Assembly: GCF_035946055.1 (NCBI RefSeq)
Contig: NZ_CP108364.1
Span: 2,108,001 to 2,172,000, forward strand
Direction of reading: 5' to 3'
Source of the DNA: Streptomyces sp. NBC_01341
GTDB taxonomy: Bacteria; Actinomycetota; Actinomycetes; Streptomycetales; Streptomycetaceae
DNA: 64,000 nt
Below are positions 18,214-27,538 of the stretch, one piece after another. A program made the translations under genes and the position numbers. How positions within the stretch are numbered: the first letter of the stretch is position 1; every line of letters starts with the position of its first letter. The notes beneath the pieces are model-generated. The model was given only the letters and a program-made list of their open reading frames with translations, searched no databases and was not told the origin of the DNA.

Positions 18214-19605
18214 GTGGAAAACCGCGGCCTGGATCCCGTACCCGACGCCGAGCGCACCGGCCGGGTCCCCGCACTGTTCCCCACGTGGGTGACGGCGAAC
18301 CTGACGGTGCTGCTGCTGATCGTGGGCGCCGGACTCACCGTCTTCAACGGGCTGAACCTGTGGCAGGTGCTGGTGGTGGGACTCACCGCACCCGTGCTCT
18401 CGTTCGGGCTCGTCGGCCTCGTGTCGATCACGGGCAAGCGCGGCGGCGCACCCGGCATGGCGCTGTCCCGTGCGGTGTTCGGGCAGCGCGGCAACCTCCT
18501 GCCGGGGTCCGTCCTGTGGGTGGCCCGCTGGGGGTGGGAGACCGTCAACGCGGTCACGGGTTCCTACGCGCTGCTGGCCGTGCTGCACCTGCTGTTCGGC
18601 CTGCGCAGGAGCCACACGCTGATCCTGCTGACCCTGACGGCCTTCGTCGGCGCGGGCTTCCTGGTCTCGGGCCTCGGCTTCCGGGCCCTTCGGCTCTGCT
18701 CCCGGTCCTCGGCCTGGCTGTTCGGCGGCGCGAGCCTGCTCGTGCTGGCCCACCTCGCGGCCTCGACCCCCTGGCGGTCCGTCCTCGACCGGCCGCCCGC
18801 CCCGGCAGCGCTGCTGATCGCGGGGATCGGGACGCTGGCCGCCGGTGGGATCAGCTGGGTCCCGTCCGCCCCCGACTTCGCCCGCTACCTGCCGCGTTCC
18901 GCGTCCGGCCCAGGGATGGTCTGCGCGGCCGTGGGCGGCGCCCTCGTCACCGTGCTGCCGATGGTGGCGATGGGCGCGGTGATGGCGGTGAGCTCCCCCG
19001 GCCTGGCGGTCACGAGGGATCCGGTTTCCTTCATCGGCGAACTGCTGCCGACGTGGGTCTCGGTGCCCTATCTCCTGGCCGCCGTGCTCGGCATGGTGCT
19101 GATCAACGCGATGTCCATGTACTCCGCCGGCTTCACCGCGCAGACGCTCGGCTTCGCGATTCCCCGGGCCTGGGCCGTGGGTGTGAACGCCGGAATCAGC
19201 CTGCTGCTCGGCGGGCTGCTGATGCTCGTGGCGAGGAACTTCCTCGACACGTTCCTGTCGTTCCTGGCCCTGCTCGGCGTGACGTTCTCCGCCTGGATCG
19301 GTGTCTTCGGCGTGGACGCGCTCCGGGGCCGTACGTACGACCCGGCGGCGCTCATGGACACCGCGCCGGGCAGCGGTTACTGGTACGCCGGAGGGTTCAG
19401 CCGGCCGGCCGTGGCCGCCTGGGCCGTCGCCCTCGTGACAGGGCTGCTGTTCACCGACGTCGAGTGGTTCAGCGGCCCGCTCGCCTCCACCTGGGTGGGG
19501 CGCAGCGGTCTGGGCTGGGCTGCGACGGTCCTCGTCTCGGCGGGGGTCTACGCGCTGCTGCCGCGCCCCGTCGCCGCCACGGGCGTCCGGCCCGCCGTCT
19601 TCTGA
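18214..19605 (+). CDS. Purine/cytosine permease family (NCS1) transporter
   Basis: Integral membrane protein of 463 residues with about 12 hydrophobic segments, matching the nucleobase:cation symporter-1 family. The N-terminal FPTWVTANLTVLLLIVGAG and the GKRGGAPGMALSRAVFGQRGN segment are typical cytosine-permease features. The substrate (cytosine, purine or a related base) cannot be read from sequence. GTG start at 18214, monocistronic, divergent from ftsY and convergent with glcP. Confidence 0.85.
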   Translation: MENRGLDPVPDAERTGRVPALFPTWVTANLTVLLLIVGAGLTVFNGLNLWQVLVVGLTAPVLSFGLVGLVSITGKRGGAPGMALSRAVFGQRGNLLPGSVLWVARWGWETVNAVTGSYALLAVLHLLFGLRRSHTLILLTLTAFVGAGFLVSGLGFRALRLCSRSSAWLFGGASLLVLAHLAASTPWRSVLDRPPAPAALLIAGIGTLAAGGISWVPSAPDFARYLPRSASGPGMVCAAVGGALVTVLPMVAMGAVMAVSSPGLAVTRDPVSFIGELLPTWVSVPYLLAAVLGMVLINAMSMYSAGFTAQTLGFAIPRAWAVGVNAGISLLLGGLLMLVARNFLDTFLSFLALLGVTFSAWIGVFGVDALRGRTYDPAALMDTAPGSGYWYAGGFSRPAVAAWAVALVTGLLFTDVEWFSGPLASTWVGRSGLGWAATVLVSAGVYALLPRPVAATGVRPAVF

Positions 19606-19703
19606 CGCCCCCACCTCGCGCCGGCCCTCGTCCACCGCACGCAGCCGCCCCGGGCGGCACGGGGCCGGACCGGGGCAGCGGGTCGGGAACGGGACAGCGG
19701 GGA

Positions 19704-21122
19704 TCAGCCCATCTCCTCCAGCGCCTTGCCCTTGGTCTCCTTCACGAACTTGAGCACGAAGGGGATGGAGAGCACGGCGAAGCACGCGTAGATGATGTAG
19801 GTGCCCGAGAGGTTCCAGTCGGCCAGGCTCGGGAAGCTCGCGGTGATCGCCCAGTTGGCGATCCACTGCGCCGACGCGGCGACACCGAGGGCGGCGGCCC
19901 GGATCCGGTTCGGGAACATCTCGCCGAGGAAGACCCAGACCACGACACCCCACGAGAGTGCGAAGAAGAGCACGAAGACGTGGGCCGCGATCAGGGCGAC
20001 GGTGCCCTCGGTGTTCGGCAGTTTGCCGTCGACCAGATTCGCGGAGAAGGCCCAGGCCTCGAACGCCAGCGCGACGGCCATGCCGATGGATCCGACGAGC
20101 GCGAGCGGCCTCCGGCCGACCCGGTCCACCAGGATCATGGCGATCACGGTGCCGATGATGTTGATGATCGACGTGGTGAACGAGTAGAAGAAGGAGTCCG
20201 TCGGGTCGATGCCGACGGACTGCCACAGCGTCGCCGAGTAGTAGAAGGCGACGTTGATGCCCACCAGTTGCTGGAAGACCGAGAGACCGATACCGACCCA
20301 GACGATCGGCAGGAAGCCGAGACGGCTCCCGAGCAGGTCGCTGAACTTGGACTTGTGCTCGCGGCGCATGGCCGTCTCGATCTCGTTCACGCGCGCGTCG
20401 AGGTCGATGTTCTTGCCCTCGACCTCTTCGAGGATCTTGCGGGCACGGTCCCTCTTGCCGACGGAGATCAGGAAGCGCGGCGACTCGGGGATGGCGAAGG
20501 ACAGCAGCCCGTAGAGGATCGCCGGGACGACCATCACCCCGAGCATCCACTGCCACGCCTCGAGGCCGGCGATGTCGCCCCGCTGGTCGCCGTCGGCGAT
20601 CTGCAGGATGCCGTAGTTGACCAGCTGCGAGATGGCGATGCCGATGACGATGGCGGCCTGCTGGAACGAGCCGAGGCGGCCTCGGTAGGCGGGCGGTGAG
20701 ACCTCGGCGATGTAGGCCGGGCCGATGACGGAGGCCATGCCGATCGCGAAGCCGCCGATGATCCGCCACATGGCGAGGTCCCAGAGGGCGAACGGCAGCG
20801 CCGACCCGACGGCGCTGATGGTGAAGAGCACCGAGGCGATCTGCATGCAGCGGATACGGCCGATGCGGTCGGCGATGCGTCCCGCGGTGGCCGCTCCGAT
20901 CGCACAGCCGATCAGGGCGATGGCGATGACCTGTGCGAGCGTGCCCGACCCGATGTCGTAACGGTCGCGGATGGCTTCGACCGCGCCGTTGATGACGGAA
21001 CTGTCGTAGCCGAAGAGGAAGCCGCCCATCGCCGCGGCCGCCGTGATGAAGATGACATGGCCGAGATGATCCGGGTGGGCATCCCGGGCTCCGGACTCCG
21101 GTCCGCGCGCTGTGCTGGTCAC
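19704..21122 (-). CDS. glcP: Glucose permease GlcP (MFS sugar porter)
   Basis: Proton-coupled sugar transporter, 472 residues, 12 membrane segments. The sugar-porter signatures are present: GFLFGYDSSVINGA, GRIADRIGR, PESPRFL, FYYSATLW and VDRVGRRPL. In S. coelicolor the equivalent gene at this position (glcP1) is the main glucose importer and supports glucose kinase-dependent carbon repression. The GTG start at 21122 is preceded by AGGAG. The 233-bp upstream region contains AT-rich tracts (near 21240-21260) suited to a regulated promoter. Glucose specificity is inferred from synteny. Confidence 0.9.
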   Translation of the reverse strand: MTSTARGPESGARDAHPDHLGHVIFITAAAAMGGFLFGYDSSVINGAVEAIRDRYDIGSGTLAQVIAIALIGCAIGAATAGRIADRIGRIRCMQIASVLFTISAVGSALPFALWDLAMWRIIGGFAIGMASVIGPAYIAEVSPPAYRGRLGSFQQAAIVIGIAISQLVNYGILQIADGDQRGDIAGLEAWQWMLGVMVVPAILYGLLSFAIPESPRFLISVGKRDRARKILEEVEGKNIDLDARVNEIETAMRREHKSKFSDLLGSRLGFLPIVWVGIGLSVFQQLVGINVAFYYSATLWQSVGIDPTDSFFYSFTTSIINIIGTVIAMILVDRVGRRPLALVGSIGMAVALAFEAWAFSANLVDGKLPNTEGTVALIAAHVFVLFFALSWGVVVWVFLGEMFPNRIRAAALGVAASAQWIANWAITASFPSLADWNLSGTYIIYACFAVLSIPFVLKFVKETKGKALEEMG

Positions 21123-21355
21123 ATGAACTCCTGGTACCTGGCCGCAACGTCAGGTGTGGGGGGTGAGCCCTCTTAGTGGCGCACAACACCTCACCGACCA
21201 CCACTTGAAGCTAAACGCGGCGTCACTGAGGCTGTGCATTCAAATTTTGAAGTCAAGATGCGCCTCCGGCGAAGGCGTGGCCCCACACCTGCCCAGGAAT
21301 CCCCGCATCACACTGTGAAGTGTTGAAGATCGAGTAAAGAAGCCCTGGCGTGCTG

Positions 21356-24300
21356 TCAGGCCGGGCGGCGCGTCTCCCGGCGAATCCGCTGGCTGATCAC
21401 CTTCGACACCCCGTCGCCCTGCATCGAGACCCCGTACAGCGCGTCGGCGACCTCCATCGTCCGCTTCTGATGTGTGATCACGATGAGCTGGGAAGTCTCC
21501 TGGAGCTCCTCCATGAGCCGGATCAGCCGCTGCAGATTGGTGTCGTCCAGGGCCGCCTCGACCTCGTCCATGACGTAGAAGGGACTCGGCCGCGCCTTGA
21601 AGATGGAGACCAACAGGGCAACGGCCGTAAGGGATCTCTCGCCTCCCGACAGCAGTGAGAGCCGCTTGACCTTCTTGCCCGGCGGCCGGGCCTCCACGTC
21701 GAGGCCGGTCGTCAGCATGTTGTCCGGATCGGTGAGGACCAGCCGTCCCTCACCCCCCGGGAAGAGCCGTGAGAAGACGCCCTCGAACTCACGGGCGGTG
21801 TCACGGAACGCCTCGGTGAACACCTGCTCGACCCGCTCGTCGACCTCCTTGATGACCTGCATCAGGTCGGCCCGGGTCTTCTTCAGGTCTTCGAGCTGCT
21901 CGGAGAGGAACTTGTGCCGTTCTTCCAGTGCCGAGAACTCCTCCAGGGCGAGAGGATTCACCTTCCCGAGTTGCTGGTACGCCCGTTCGGCCGCCTTCAG
22001 CCGCTTCTCCTGCTCGGCCCTGACGAAGGGCTTCGGAAGGTTGCGCGGGTGCTCGGGATCGGCCGGCAGCTCCTCGCCCTCGGCGGCGGGCGACGGCGGT
22101 ACCGGCTGCTCCGGTCCGTACTCGGCGGCCAGGGCCGCCGGCTCGACACCGAAGTCCTCCAGCGCCTTCGCCTCGACCTGCTCCATGCGCAGCCGCTTCT
22201 CGGCCCCGAGCACCTCGCCGCGGTGCACCGAGTCGGTGAGCCGGTCGAGCTCGCTCTTGAGGTCACGGCCCCTGCCGCGTTCCGCAGCGAGCTCCCGCTC
22301 CCGCTCAGCCTTGGCCGCCTCGGCACGGGTCCGCTCCTCGTCCGCCCGTACGACCGAGACCTCCACGTGGGCGAGCAGCTGCCGGGCCCCCGAGGCCACC
22401 GCCTGGGCGACGGCGGCCTCGTGGCGCAGCCGGGCACGGCGCTGCTCGGCCCGGGCGCGGGCCTCACGCTCCGCGCGGGCCCCCCGGTCCAGGGAGTCCG
22501 CCCGGCCGGCCAGCGCCTTGACCCGCTCCTCGTGGGTGCGGGCCTGGAGACGTGCCTCCATCTCGGTCTGACGCGCGTTGGCACCGTCGGCGGCGAGCCG
22601 GTCCCGTACGGATGTGTCCGGCTCCTCCTCGACGGGCGTCTCCTGGGCGACCAGCAGACGTTCCGCCAGTTCCCCGGCCTCCTCGGTGGCCCGCTCCAGC
22701 GCCTCCTGCGCCCGGAGCGCTGCGGCCGTCGTACGCTCCGCCTCCCCCACGGCGCCGCGGGCCTGCCCGGCCAGCCGTCCCAGGTGCTGCGCGACCCCCG
22801 ACTTCTCGCGGTCGGCGGCCCTGCGCCGCTCCCCCAGCTCCTCCACCAGCGCTGCGGTGTCACCGCGCCGCGCGGCCGCGGCGCGCCGGTCCGAGGCGAG
22901 TTCCTCGCACCGGACCTCCAGCTCCGCCAGTTCGGCGGCCGCCTCGTCGACGGAGGCCTGCACCTCGAGCAGGCTGGGAGCCCCGGCGGACCCGCCGTGC
23001 GCGAAGTGGGCGCCCAGGACGTCGCCCTCGGCGGTGACCGCGGTCAGACCGGGGTGTGCGGCGACCAGCTCCTCGGCGTCCTCCAGCGTCCCGACCACGA
23101 CCATGTCGCGCACCAGGCGCCGTACGCGGCCGAGCAGTTCGGCGGGTCCGTGCAGCAGACCCGCCACCTGGGGCGCGGGGCAGTCCCCGGTGGCGACGGC
23201 GAGGGCGGACGGGGAGTGCGCGGGCTGTCCGGCGGGCACCGCGGCGCCGTGCTCCGCCCCCGATGCCTGCCCGGGCACCTGGCCCGCGGCGGTGGTGGCC
23301 GGCGGCCCCTGCGGCTGCTCCGCCCCCTGCGCGGGCACCAGCCCCGGGCCGGCACCGCCCGGTACCAGCGCCGCACGGCCCGCGTCCTGCTTGCGCAGCA
23401 GACGGATCGCCTCCGCGGCCGTGGCCGGATCCGTCACCGCGACCGCGTCGGCTGCCGCGCCCAGCGCCGCCGCCACCGCGACCTCATGTCCCGGGGATAC
23501 GGTGAGCAGCTCGGCCAGGGGGCCGAGCAGCCCGGGGAGCCGGTCGCCCGCGCCCAGCAGCACCCCGGTGCCGTCCTTGCGGCGGAGCCCCAGCGACAGG
23601 GCATCGTGCCGCGCGGAGACGGCGGCGCGGCTGCGCTCCGCGGCGGTGACCTCCTCGCGCGCGGCTCCCAGTGACGCCTCGGCCGTCGCGAGCTCCCGCT
23701 TGGCCTCCTCGTGCCGCTCCGCCAGCTCGGCGTCGCCCGCGTCCATGCCCTCGACCTCGGCCTTGAGCTGCTCGTACTCCTCCTGCGCGGCGACCGCCCG
23801 CTCCTGCGCCTCGTCGCGCGCTGCGGCCAGCCGGTCGATCTCGGCCTGCGCCGAACCCGCCCGGCTGCGGGCGGCGTTGACCTGCCCGGTCAGCCGCGCG
23901 AGTCCTTCTCGCCGGTCGGCGATGGCGCGGGCCGCGTCCCGCAGCGCGCGCTCCTCGGCGGCGAGCTGCCGCTCCAGCTCCGACCGGTGTGCGGTGGTGT
24001 CCTCCAGCGCGTGCTCCGCCGCTTCGAGGGCGGCCTCCAGCTCCGCCTCCTGCTCACGGATCCGTGCGGCCTCGCGCTCCATGTCCTCGGGATCACGCCC
24101 GCGCCGTTCCTCGTCGGGCGCCCCGGTGGCACTCTTCACCCGGGCGTCGGCGAGCGAGATCGTGCCCCGTACCCGCTCGGCCAACTGGGAGAGTTCGTAC
24201 CAGGTCTGCTGGGCCCGCTGCAGCCGCGGCGCCAGCCGCCGGACCTCGTCCTCCAGGTCCGCCTCACGGGCGAGCGCCGCCTTGAGTTCGGCCTCGGCGG

Positions 24301-25069
24301 TCTCCTTGCGCCGTTTGAGCTCGGCCTCGTCTGCGATCTCGCCGCGCAGCGCCTCCCGCAGTCCCACCAGGTCGTCGGCGAGGAGCCGCAGCCTGGCGTC
24401 GCGGAGGTCGGCCTGGATGACGGCGGCCCTGCGGGCGACGGCTGCCTGCCGTCCCAGCGGTTTGAGCTGGCGACGCAGTTCGTCGTTGAGGTCCTGGACG
24501 CGGGCGAGGTTGGCTCCCATCGCCTCGAGTTTCCGGGCCGCTTTCTCCTTGCGCCTGCGGTGCTTGAGCACACCCGCGGCCTCTTCGATGAAGGCGCGGC
24601 GTCCGGTCGGGTCGGCGTGCAGGACGGAGTCGAGCCGGCCCTGGCCGACGATGACGTGCATCTCACGGCCGATCCCGGAGTCGGAGAGGAGTTCCTGGAT
24701 ATCGAGCAGCCGGCAGGTGTCGCCATTGATCTGGTATTCGCTGCCGCCGTTGCGGAACATGATCCGTGTGATCGTCACTTCGGCGTACTCGATGGGAAGC
24801 GCGCCGTCGGAATTGTCGATGGTCAGCGACACTTCGGCGCGGCCGAGCGGTGGCCTCCCGGTGGTACCGGCGAAGATCACGTCTTCCATCTTGCCGCCGC
24901 GCAATGATTTGGCGCCCTGCTCACCCATGACCCAGGAGAGCGCGTCCACCACATTGGATTTGCCCGACCCATTGGGGCCGACGACGCAGGTGATCCCCGG
25001 TTCGAACCGAAGGGTCGTGGCGGAGGCGAATGATTTGAAACCACGCAGGGTCAGGGCCTTGAGGTGCAC
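21356..25069 (-). CDS. smc: Chromosome segregation protein SMC
   Basis: Condensin ATPase that compacts and aligns replicated chromosomes, with ScpA and ScpB encoded elsewhere. It has Walker A GPNGSGKSN at about residues 32-40, two long coiled-coil arms rich in Glu/Ala/Arg, a hinge near 520-700, signature LLSGGERSLTAVALL and Walker B YVMDEVEAALDD. At 1237 residues it is longer than the usual ~1,190. The extra length is a low-complexity Ala/Gly/Pro/Gln stretch within the hinge (about residues 566-625). GTG start at 25069. Confidence 0.96.
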   Translation of the reverse strand: MHLKALTLRGFKSFASATTLRFEPGITCVVGPNGSGKSNVVDALSWVMGEQGAKSLRGGKMEDVIFAGTTGRPPLGRAEVSLTIDNSDGALPIEYAEVTITRIMFRNGGSEYQINGDTCRLLDIQELLSDSGIGREMHVIVGQGRLDSVLHADPTGRRAFIEEAAGVLKHRRRKEKAARKLEAMGANLARVQDLNDELRRQLKPLGRQAAVARRAAVIQADLRDARLRLLADDLVGLREALRGEIADEAELKRRKETAEAELKAALAREADLEDEVRRLAPRLQRAQQTWYELSQLAERVRGTISLADARVKSATGAPDEERRGRDPEDMEREAARIREQEAELEAALEAAEHALEDTTAHRSELERQLAAEERALRDAARAIADRREGLARLTGQVNAARSRAGSAQAEIDRLAAARDEAQERAVAAQEEYEQLKAEVEGMDAGDAELAERHEEAKRELATAEASLGAAREEVTAAERSRAAVSARHDALSLGLRRKDGTGVLLGAGDRLPGLLGPLAELLTVSPGHEVAVAAALGAAADAVAVTDPATAAEAIRLLRKQDAGRAALVPGGAGPGLVPAQGAEQPQGPPATTAAGQVPGQASGAEHGAAVPAGQPAHSPSALAVATGDCPAPQVAGLLHGPAELLGRVRRLVRDMVVVGTLEDAEELVAAHPGLTAVTAEGDVLGAHFAHGGSAGAPSLLEVQASVDEAAAELAELEVRCEELASDRRAAAARRGDTAALVEELGERRRAADREKSGVAQHLGRLAGQARGAVGEAERTTAAALRAQEALERATEEAGELAERLLVAQETPVEEEPDTSVRDRLAADGANARQTEMEARLQARTHEERVKALAGRADSLDRGARAEREARARAEQRRARLRHEAAVAQAVASGARQLLAHVEVSVVRADEERTRAEAAKAERERELAAERGRGRDLKSELDRLTDSVHRGEVLGAEKRLRMEQVEAKALEDFGVEPAALAAEYGPEQPVPPSPAAEGEELPADPEHPRNLPKPFVRAEQEKRLKAAERAYQQLGKVNPLALEEFSALEERHKFLSEQLEDLKKTRADLMQVIKEVDERVEQVFTEAFRDTAREFEGVFSRLFPGGEGRLVLTDPDNMLTTGLDVEARPPGKKVKRLSLLSGGERSLTAVALLVSIFKARPSPFYVMDEVEAALDDTNLQRLIRLMEELQETSQLIVITHQKRTMEVADALYGVSMQGDGVSKVISQRIRRETRRPA

Positions 25070-25381
25070 GCCGCCGGACTCTACCTTTCACTCTCGGTTT
25101 CGCTGATGAAGGTGCAGGGCACATCAGACGTTAAGCGAAGAGCGACGGACCGGGGGCGGGCCGGGGGAATGAAAGAAGGGACGCCGAAGCGTCCCTTGTA
25201 CATCACGCGCGACACCGCTCATGCGGCGTTCGCACACAGCCTTGCGTGACGGATCGCGGAGTGACCCGGTCCCGGGAGATCCCCGGTGATCCAGGACAGC
25301 GATCCGTGACGAAGACATTTCATGGCTGATCCCGAGCAGCTGGCACGTTCGGCCCCACCGGACCCGGCAGGGCCTTGACGG
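25070..25381. other. Intergenic region upstream of smc, 312 bp
   Basis: Holds the smc promoter and the terminator hairpin listed separately at 25176-25197. No coding frame is convincing. Confidence 0.5.
25176..25197 (-). terminator. Terminator after small coiled-coil gene
   Basis: Perfect 9-bp stem (25176-25184 with 25189-25197). On the minus strand it has a TTCG tetraloop and is followed by CTTTCATT, so it reads as an intrinsic terminator before smc. Confidence 0.75.
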
Positions 25382-25594
25382 TCAGGTCAGCGCGGGCTCC
25401 GCCTGGGGTACGTCGATGTCGATGCTGTCGAGCAGCGACTCCTGGTGGTGGGCGGCGGCGTTGAGCGCGTCGTTCTCGTCCTGGATCCGTACGAGCTCGG
25501 ATTCCAGGTCCTGGACGCGCTTCTGAAGCCGTCGCATCTCGGCGAGGAGTCGCGGGTCGGAACCGCCGACGTAACCGAGAAGCGCCTTTGCCAT
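25382..25594 (-). CDS. Conserved small coiled-coil protein
   Basis: A 70-residue protein starting at ATG 25594 (MAKALLGYVGGSDPRLL) with GGAGG 10 nt upstream; the longer frame from 25702 reads through non-coding sequence. Residues about 18-45 form a leucine-rich heptad pattern (LLAEMRRLQKRVQDLESELVR), predicting a short coiled coil, followed by an acidic tail. I recall orthologues as conserved hypothetical proteins beside smc in streptomycetes. Function unknown. Confidence 0.8.
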   Translation of the reverse strand: MAKALLGYVGGSDPRLLAEMRRLQKRVQDLESELVRIQDENDALNAAAHHQESLLDSIDIDVPQAEPALT

Positions 25595-26029
25595 GATGGA
25601 TGGTCCTCCACACTGAGTGACCGACCGAATGCGGTGCGGGTCGTGGGAATCGCACCCGCGGTGTTCGGCAGTGATGAGTGTCCACTGCTGTTCTGCTGTC
25701 ACCAGCCCTGCCGAACAGCTGAGGTGCGCGGGGTTTTCAGCGTCTCACCAAAAAGTTTGACGGTCAACACGATCACACGCCGACGGCCGGGAGTCCCGGG
25801 GGCGCGCGGCCTGTCGATCATGCGGCGCGACTCTCCTGCGGGCACCCGAGGGATAGGGAGACCTTCGTCGGAGCCGCAGCCTTGCATGACATCCACTTCT
25901 TGGCAACCATGTGCCGCCGCCAGGCGCTTTCGCAGGTCATTTCGGGTGCGGTGCCTTTCCCGCCCTCCCGGTCACGCCCGGCGCCCCGTCGGACACGAAG
26001 CGGATCCGCGCCTTCTCCCCGGGCGGCCG
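25595..26029. other. Structured intergenic region, 435 bp
   Basis: No gene supported. The part next to the small coiled-coil gene (25639-25716) is rich in inverted repeats: GCGGGT/ACCCGC around 25636-25659, GCAGTG/CACTGC around 25668-25688, and outer arms 25663-25671 with 25708-25716. This could be a structured 5' leader. Confidence 0.45.
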
Positions 26030-26311
26030 TCAGCGGATCGCGAATCCCTCATATCCACCGCGAGGCGTGTCCCAGATCTCAGTGACTCCGTCCACGCGAC
26101 CGGGTGTGTCGTCGGAGCCGAGCCAGTCGAGCAAGCGGTGGCAATTCTCACGCGGCCCTTCCGCCACCACCTGCACCCGGCCGTCGTCGAGATTGAGGGC
26201 GAAGCCGGTGAGCGCGCCGATCTCCAAAGCATTTGCCCTGGTGAACCAGCGAAACCCTACTTGCTGTACTCGGCCGCGTACCCATACGACGAGGCGCGCA
26301 TCTGTGTTCAT
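26030..26311 (-). CDS. acyP: Acylphosphatase
   Basis: Small (93-residue) enzyme hydrolysing acyl phosphates such as 1,3-bisphosphoglycerate and acetyl phosphate analogues. The active-site Arg21 lies in [13 protein letters not shown] and Asn40 in [17 protein letters not shown], both canonical. ATG start at 26311. It stands alone on the minus strand, divergent from the CAP-domain gene. Confidence 0.95.
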   Translation of the reverse strand: MNTDARLVVWVRGRVQQVGFRWFTRANALEIGALTGFALNLDDGRVQVVAEGPRENCHRLLDWLGSDDTPGRVDGVTEIWDTPRGGYEGFAIR

Positions 26312-26388
26312 GCCCGAACGCTAACCGGCCAATTGCACAACGAGCACGGCGCCCCAATCCGCCATGGCGTAAGGTCCCCTCGCAATAG

Positions 26389-26406
26389 CTCACCCGAACG
26401 GGTGAG
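26389..26406. promoter_or_regulatory. Palindrome upstream of CAP-domain gene
   Basis: Perfect 18-bp palindrome CTCACCCG-AA-CGGGTGAG, 60 bp before the CAP-protein start and 78 bp before the acylphosphatase start. Likely an operator in this divergent promoter region; the regulator is unknown. Confidence 0.55.
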
Positions 26407-26465
26407 TTTGATCAAGAATACGGTGACGTCGCAACGACGCCCGGAGCACGAGGAAGGCACAGCGC

Positions 26466-27398
26466 ATGGGACGCCATCGACGCGCAGGCGCAGCCCCGGC
26501 CGCTGAGCAGCACGCGGCAGAAGCGGCGGGCGGGCCCCGGAGTGCACGCCGGAGGAAGCGAGCACGACGGCCCGTACGCGCCGGACTGCTCGGCATCTCG
26601 GCGGCCGTGGCCGTCGGCGCCGTCGCCGTCGCCTCCGGCCTCGTGCCCGGCGGAGACACCTACAGCGTCAGCGGCGGACCGGCCGCGGACCAGGTCCGCT
26701 CGGGCGGCGGCCCCGACCTGCTGACCCAGGGCGACGCGTCGGCCGAGCCGACCGGCGGGACCTCGGCGTCGGCCGAAGCGGGCAGCAGCGCGGACTCCTC
26801 GGCCCTGCCGTCGGCGTCCCCCTCCGCCACCCCGAGCGGGAAGCCGAGCGGCAAGCCCTCGGCGAGCGCGTCGAAGCGGGCGGCGAAGAGTCCGGAGAGG
26901 ACGAAGGTTCCCGCCCTGAAGAAGAGCGCGTCGTCCCGGCAGGCCACCAAGGCCCCCACCGCCTCGAAGACCCCGTCGGCCGCCCCGACGCGTGCGGCCA
27001 CCGCACCGTCGAGCCCTGCCTCCACCTCCGCGCAGGCGGCGGTGCTCGCACTGGTCAACGAGGAGCGCGCGAAGGTCGGCTGCAGCCCGGTCACCAGGAG
27101 CGCGTCGCTGACCGCGCTCGCACAGGACTTCAGCGAGGACATGGCCGCGCGGGACTTCTTCGGCCACACGGACCCGGATGGGGCGACCCCGTGGGACCGC
27201 GCTGCGGCTGCCGGTGTCGAAGGGCTCGGCGGCGAGAACATCGCCCGCGGCCAGGCCGACGCGCAGGCCGTGATGGATGCCTGGATGAACAGCGACGGTC
27301 ACCGCGCGAACATTCTCAACTGCGACTACACGACGCTGGGCGTCGGCGTGCACCTCGGTGCCGGCGGCCCCTGGTGGACTCAGGACTTCGGCTTCTGA
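26466..27398 (+). CDS. Secreted/membrane-anchored CAP-domain (SCP) protein
   Basis: A 310-residue protein with an Arg-rich cytoplasmic start, a hydrophobic segment at about 38-60 acting as signal or anchor, a low-complexity Ser/Ala/Pro/Lys linker (about 85-185), and a C-terminal CAP domain (about 190-310). CAP hallmarks are LVNEERAKVGCSP, FFGHTDPDG, GENIARG and GHRANILN. CAP proteins in bacteria are extracellular with varied or unknown roles, some in envelope or spore functions. Monocistronic with a strong terminator. Confidence 0.9.
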   Translation: MGRHRRAGAAPAAEQHAAEAAGGPRSARRRKRARRPVRAGLLGISAAVAVGAVAVASGLVPGGDTYSVSGGPAADQVRSGGGPDLLTQGDASAEPTGGTSASAEAGSSADSSALPSASPSATPSGKPSGKPSASASKRAAKSPERTKVPALKKSASSRQATKAPTASKTPSAAPTRAATAPSSPASTSAQAAVLALVNEERAKVGCSPVTRSASLTALAQDFSEDMAARDFFGHTDPDGATPWDRAAAAGVEGLGGENIARGQADAQAVMDAWMNSDGHRANILNCDYTTLGVGVHLGAGGPWWTQDFGF

Positions 27399-27426
27399 TC
27401 CGCCGTCCGCGCAGCAGGCCCGAACG

Positions 27427-27461
27427 GCGCGCCCGCCCCTGACGTACGGGGGCGGGCGCGC
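27427..27461 (+). terminator. Terminator after CAP-domain gene
   Basis: Perfect 13-bp GC stem (27427-27439 with 27449-27461), 9-nt loop, starting 29 bp after the stop codon. Confidence 0.8.
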
Positions 27462-27480
27462 TCGTCCCGTCGCGTTCCCG

Positions 27481-27529
27481 CTTACGCCTGTGCAGCGCTC
27501 ACCGGGAGTGAGCACTGCACAGGCGTAAG
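27481..27529. promoter_or_regulatory. 49-bp near-palindrome before the HxlR gene
   Basis: Arms 27481-27501 and 27509-27529 match over 21 bp with one mismatch (C27496/A27514) around a 7-nt centre. It ends 9 bp before the HxlR ATG, so it probably overlaps the promoter or transcript start. Probable autoregulatory operator. Confidence 0.75.
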
Positions 27530-27538
27530 CTCTCGGGC

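Noticed and set aside
18079-21204. 1041-codon minus-strand frame
   Set aside because: Overlaps ftsY, the NCS1 permease and glcP in other frames; Arg/His/Pro-rich composition is typical of a shadow frame.
25621-25716. Possible tRNA (GGTGCGATTCCC resembles a T-arm)
   Set aside because: No acceptor stem or anticodon arm can be built around it.
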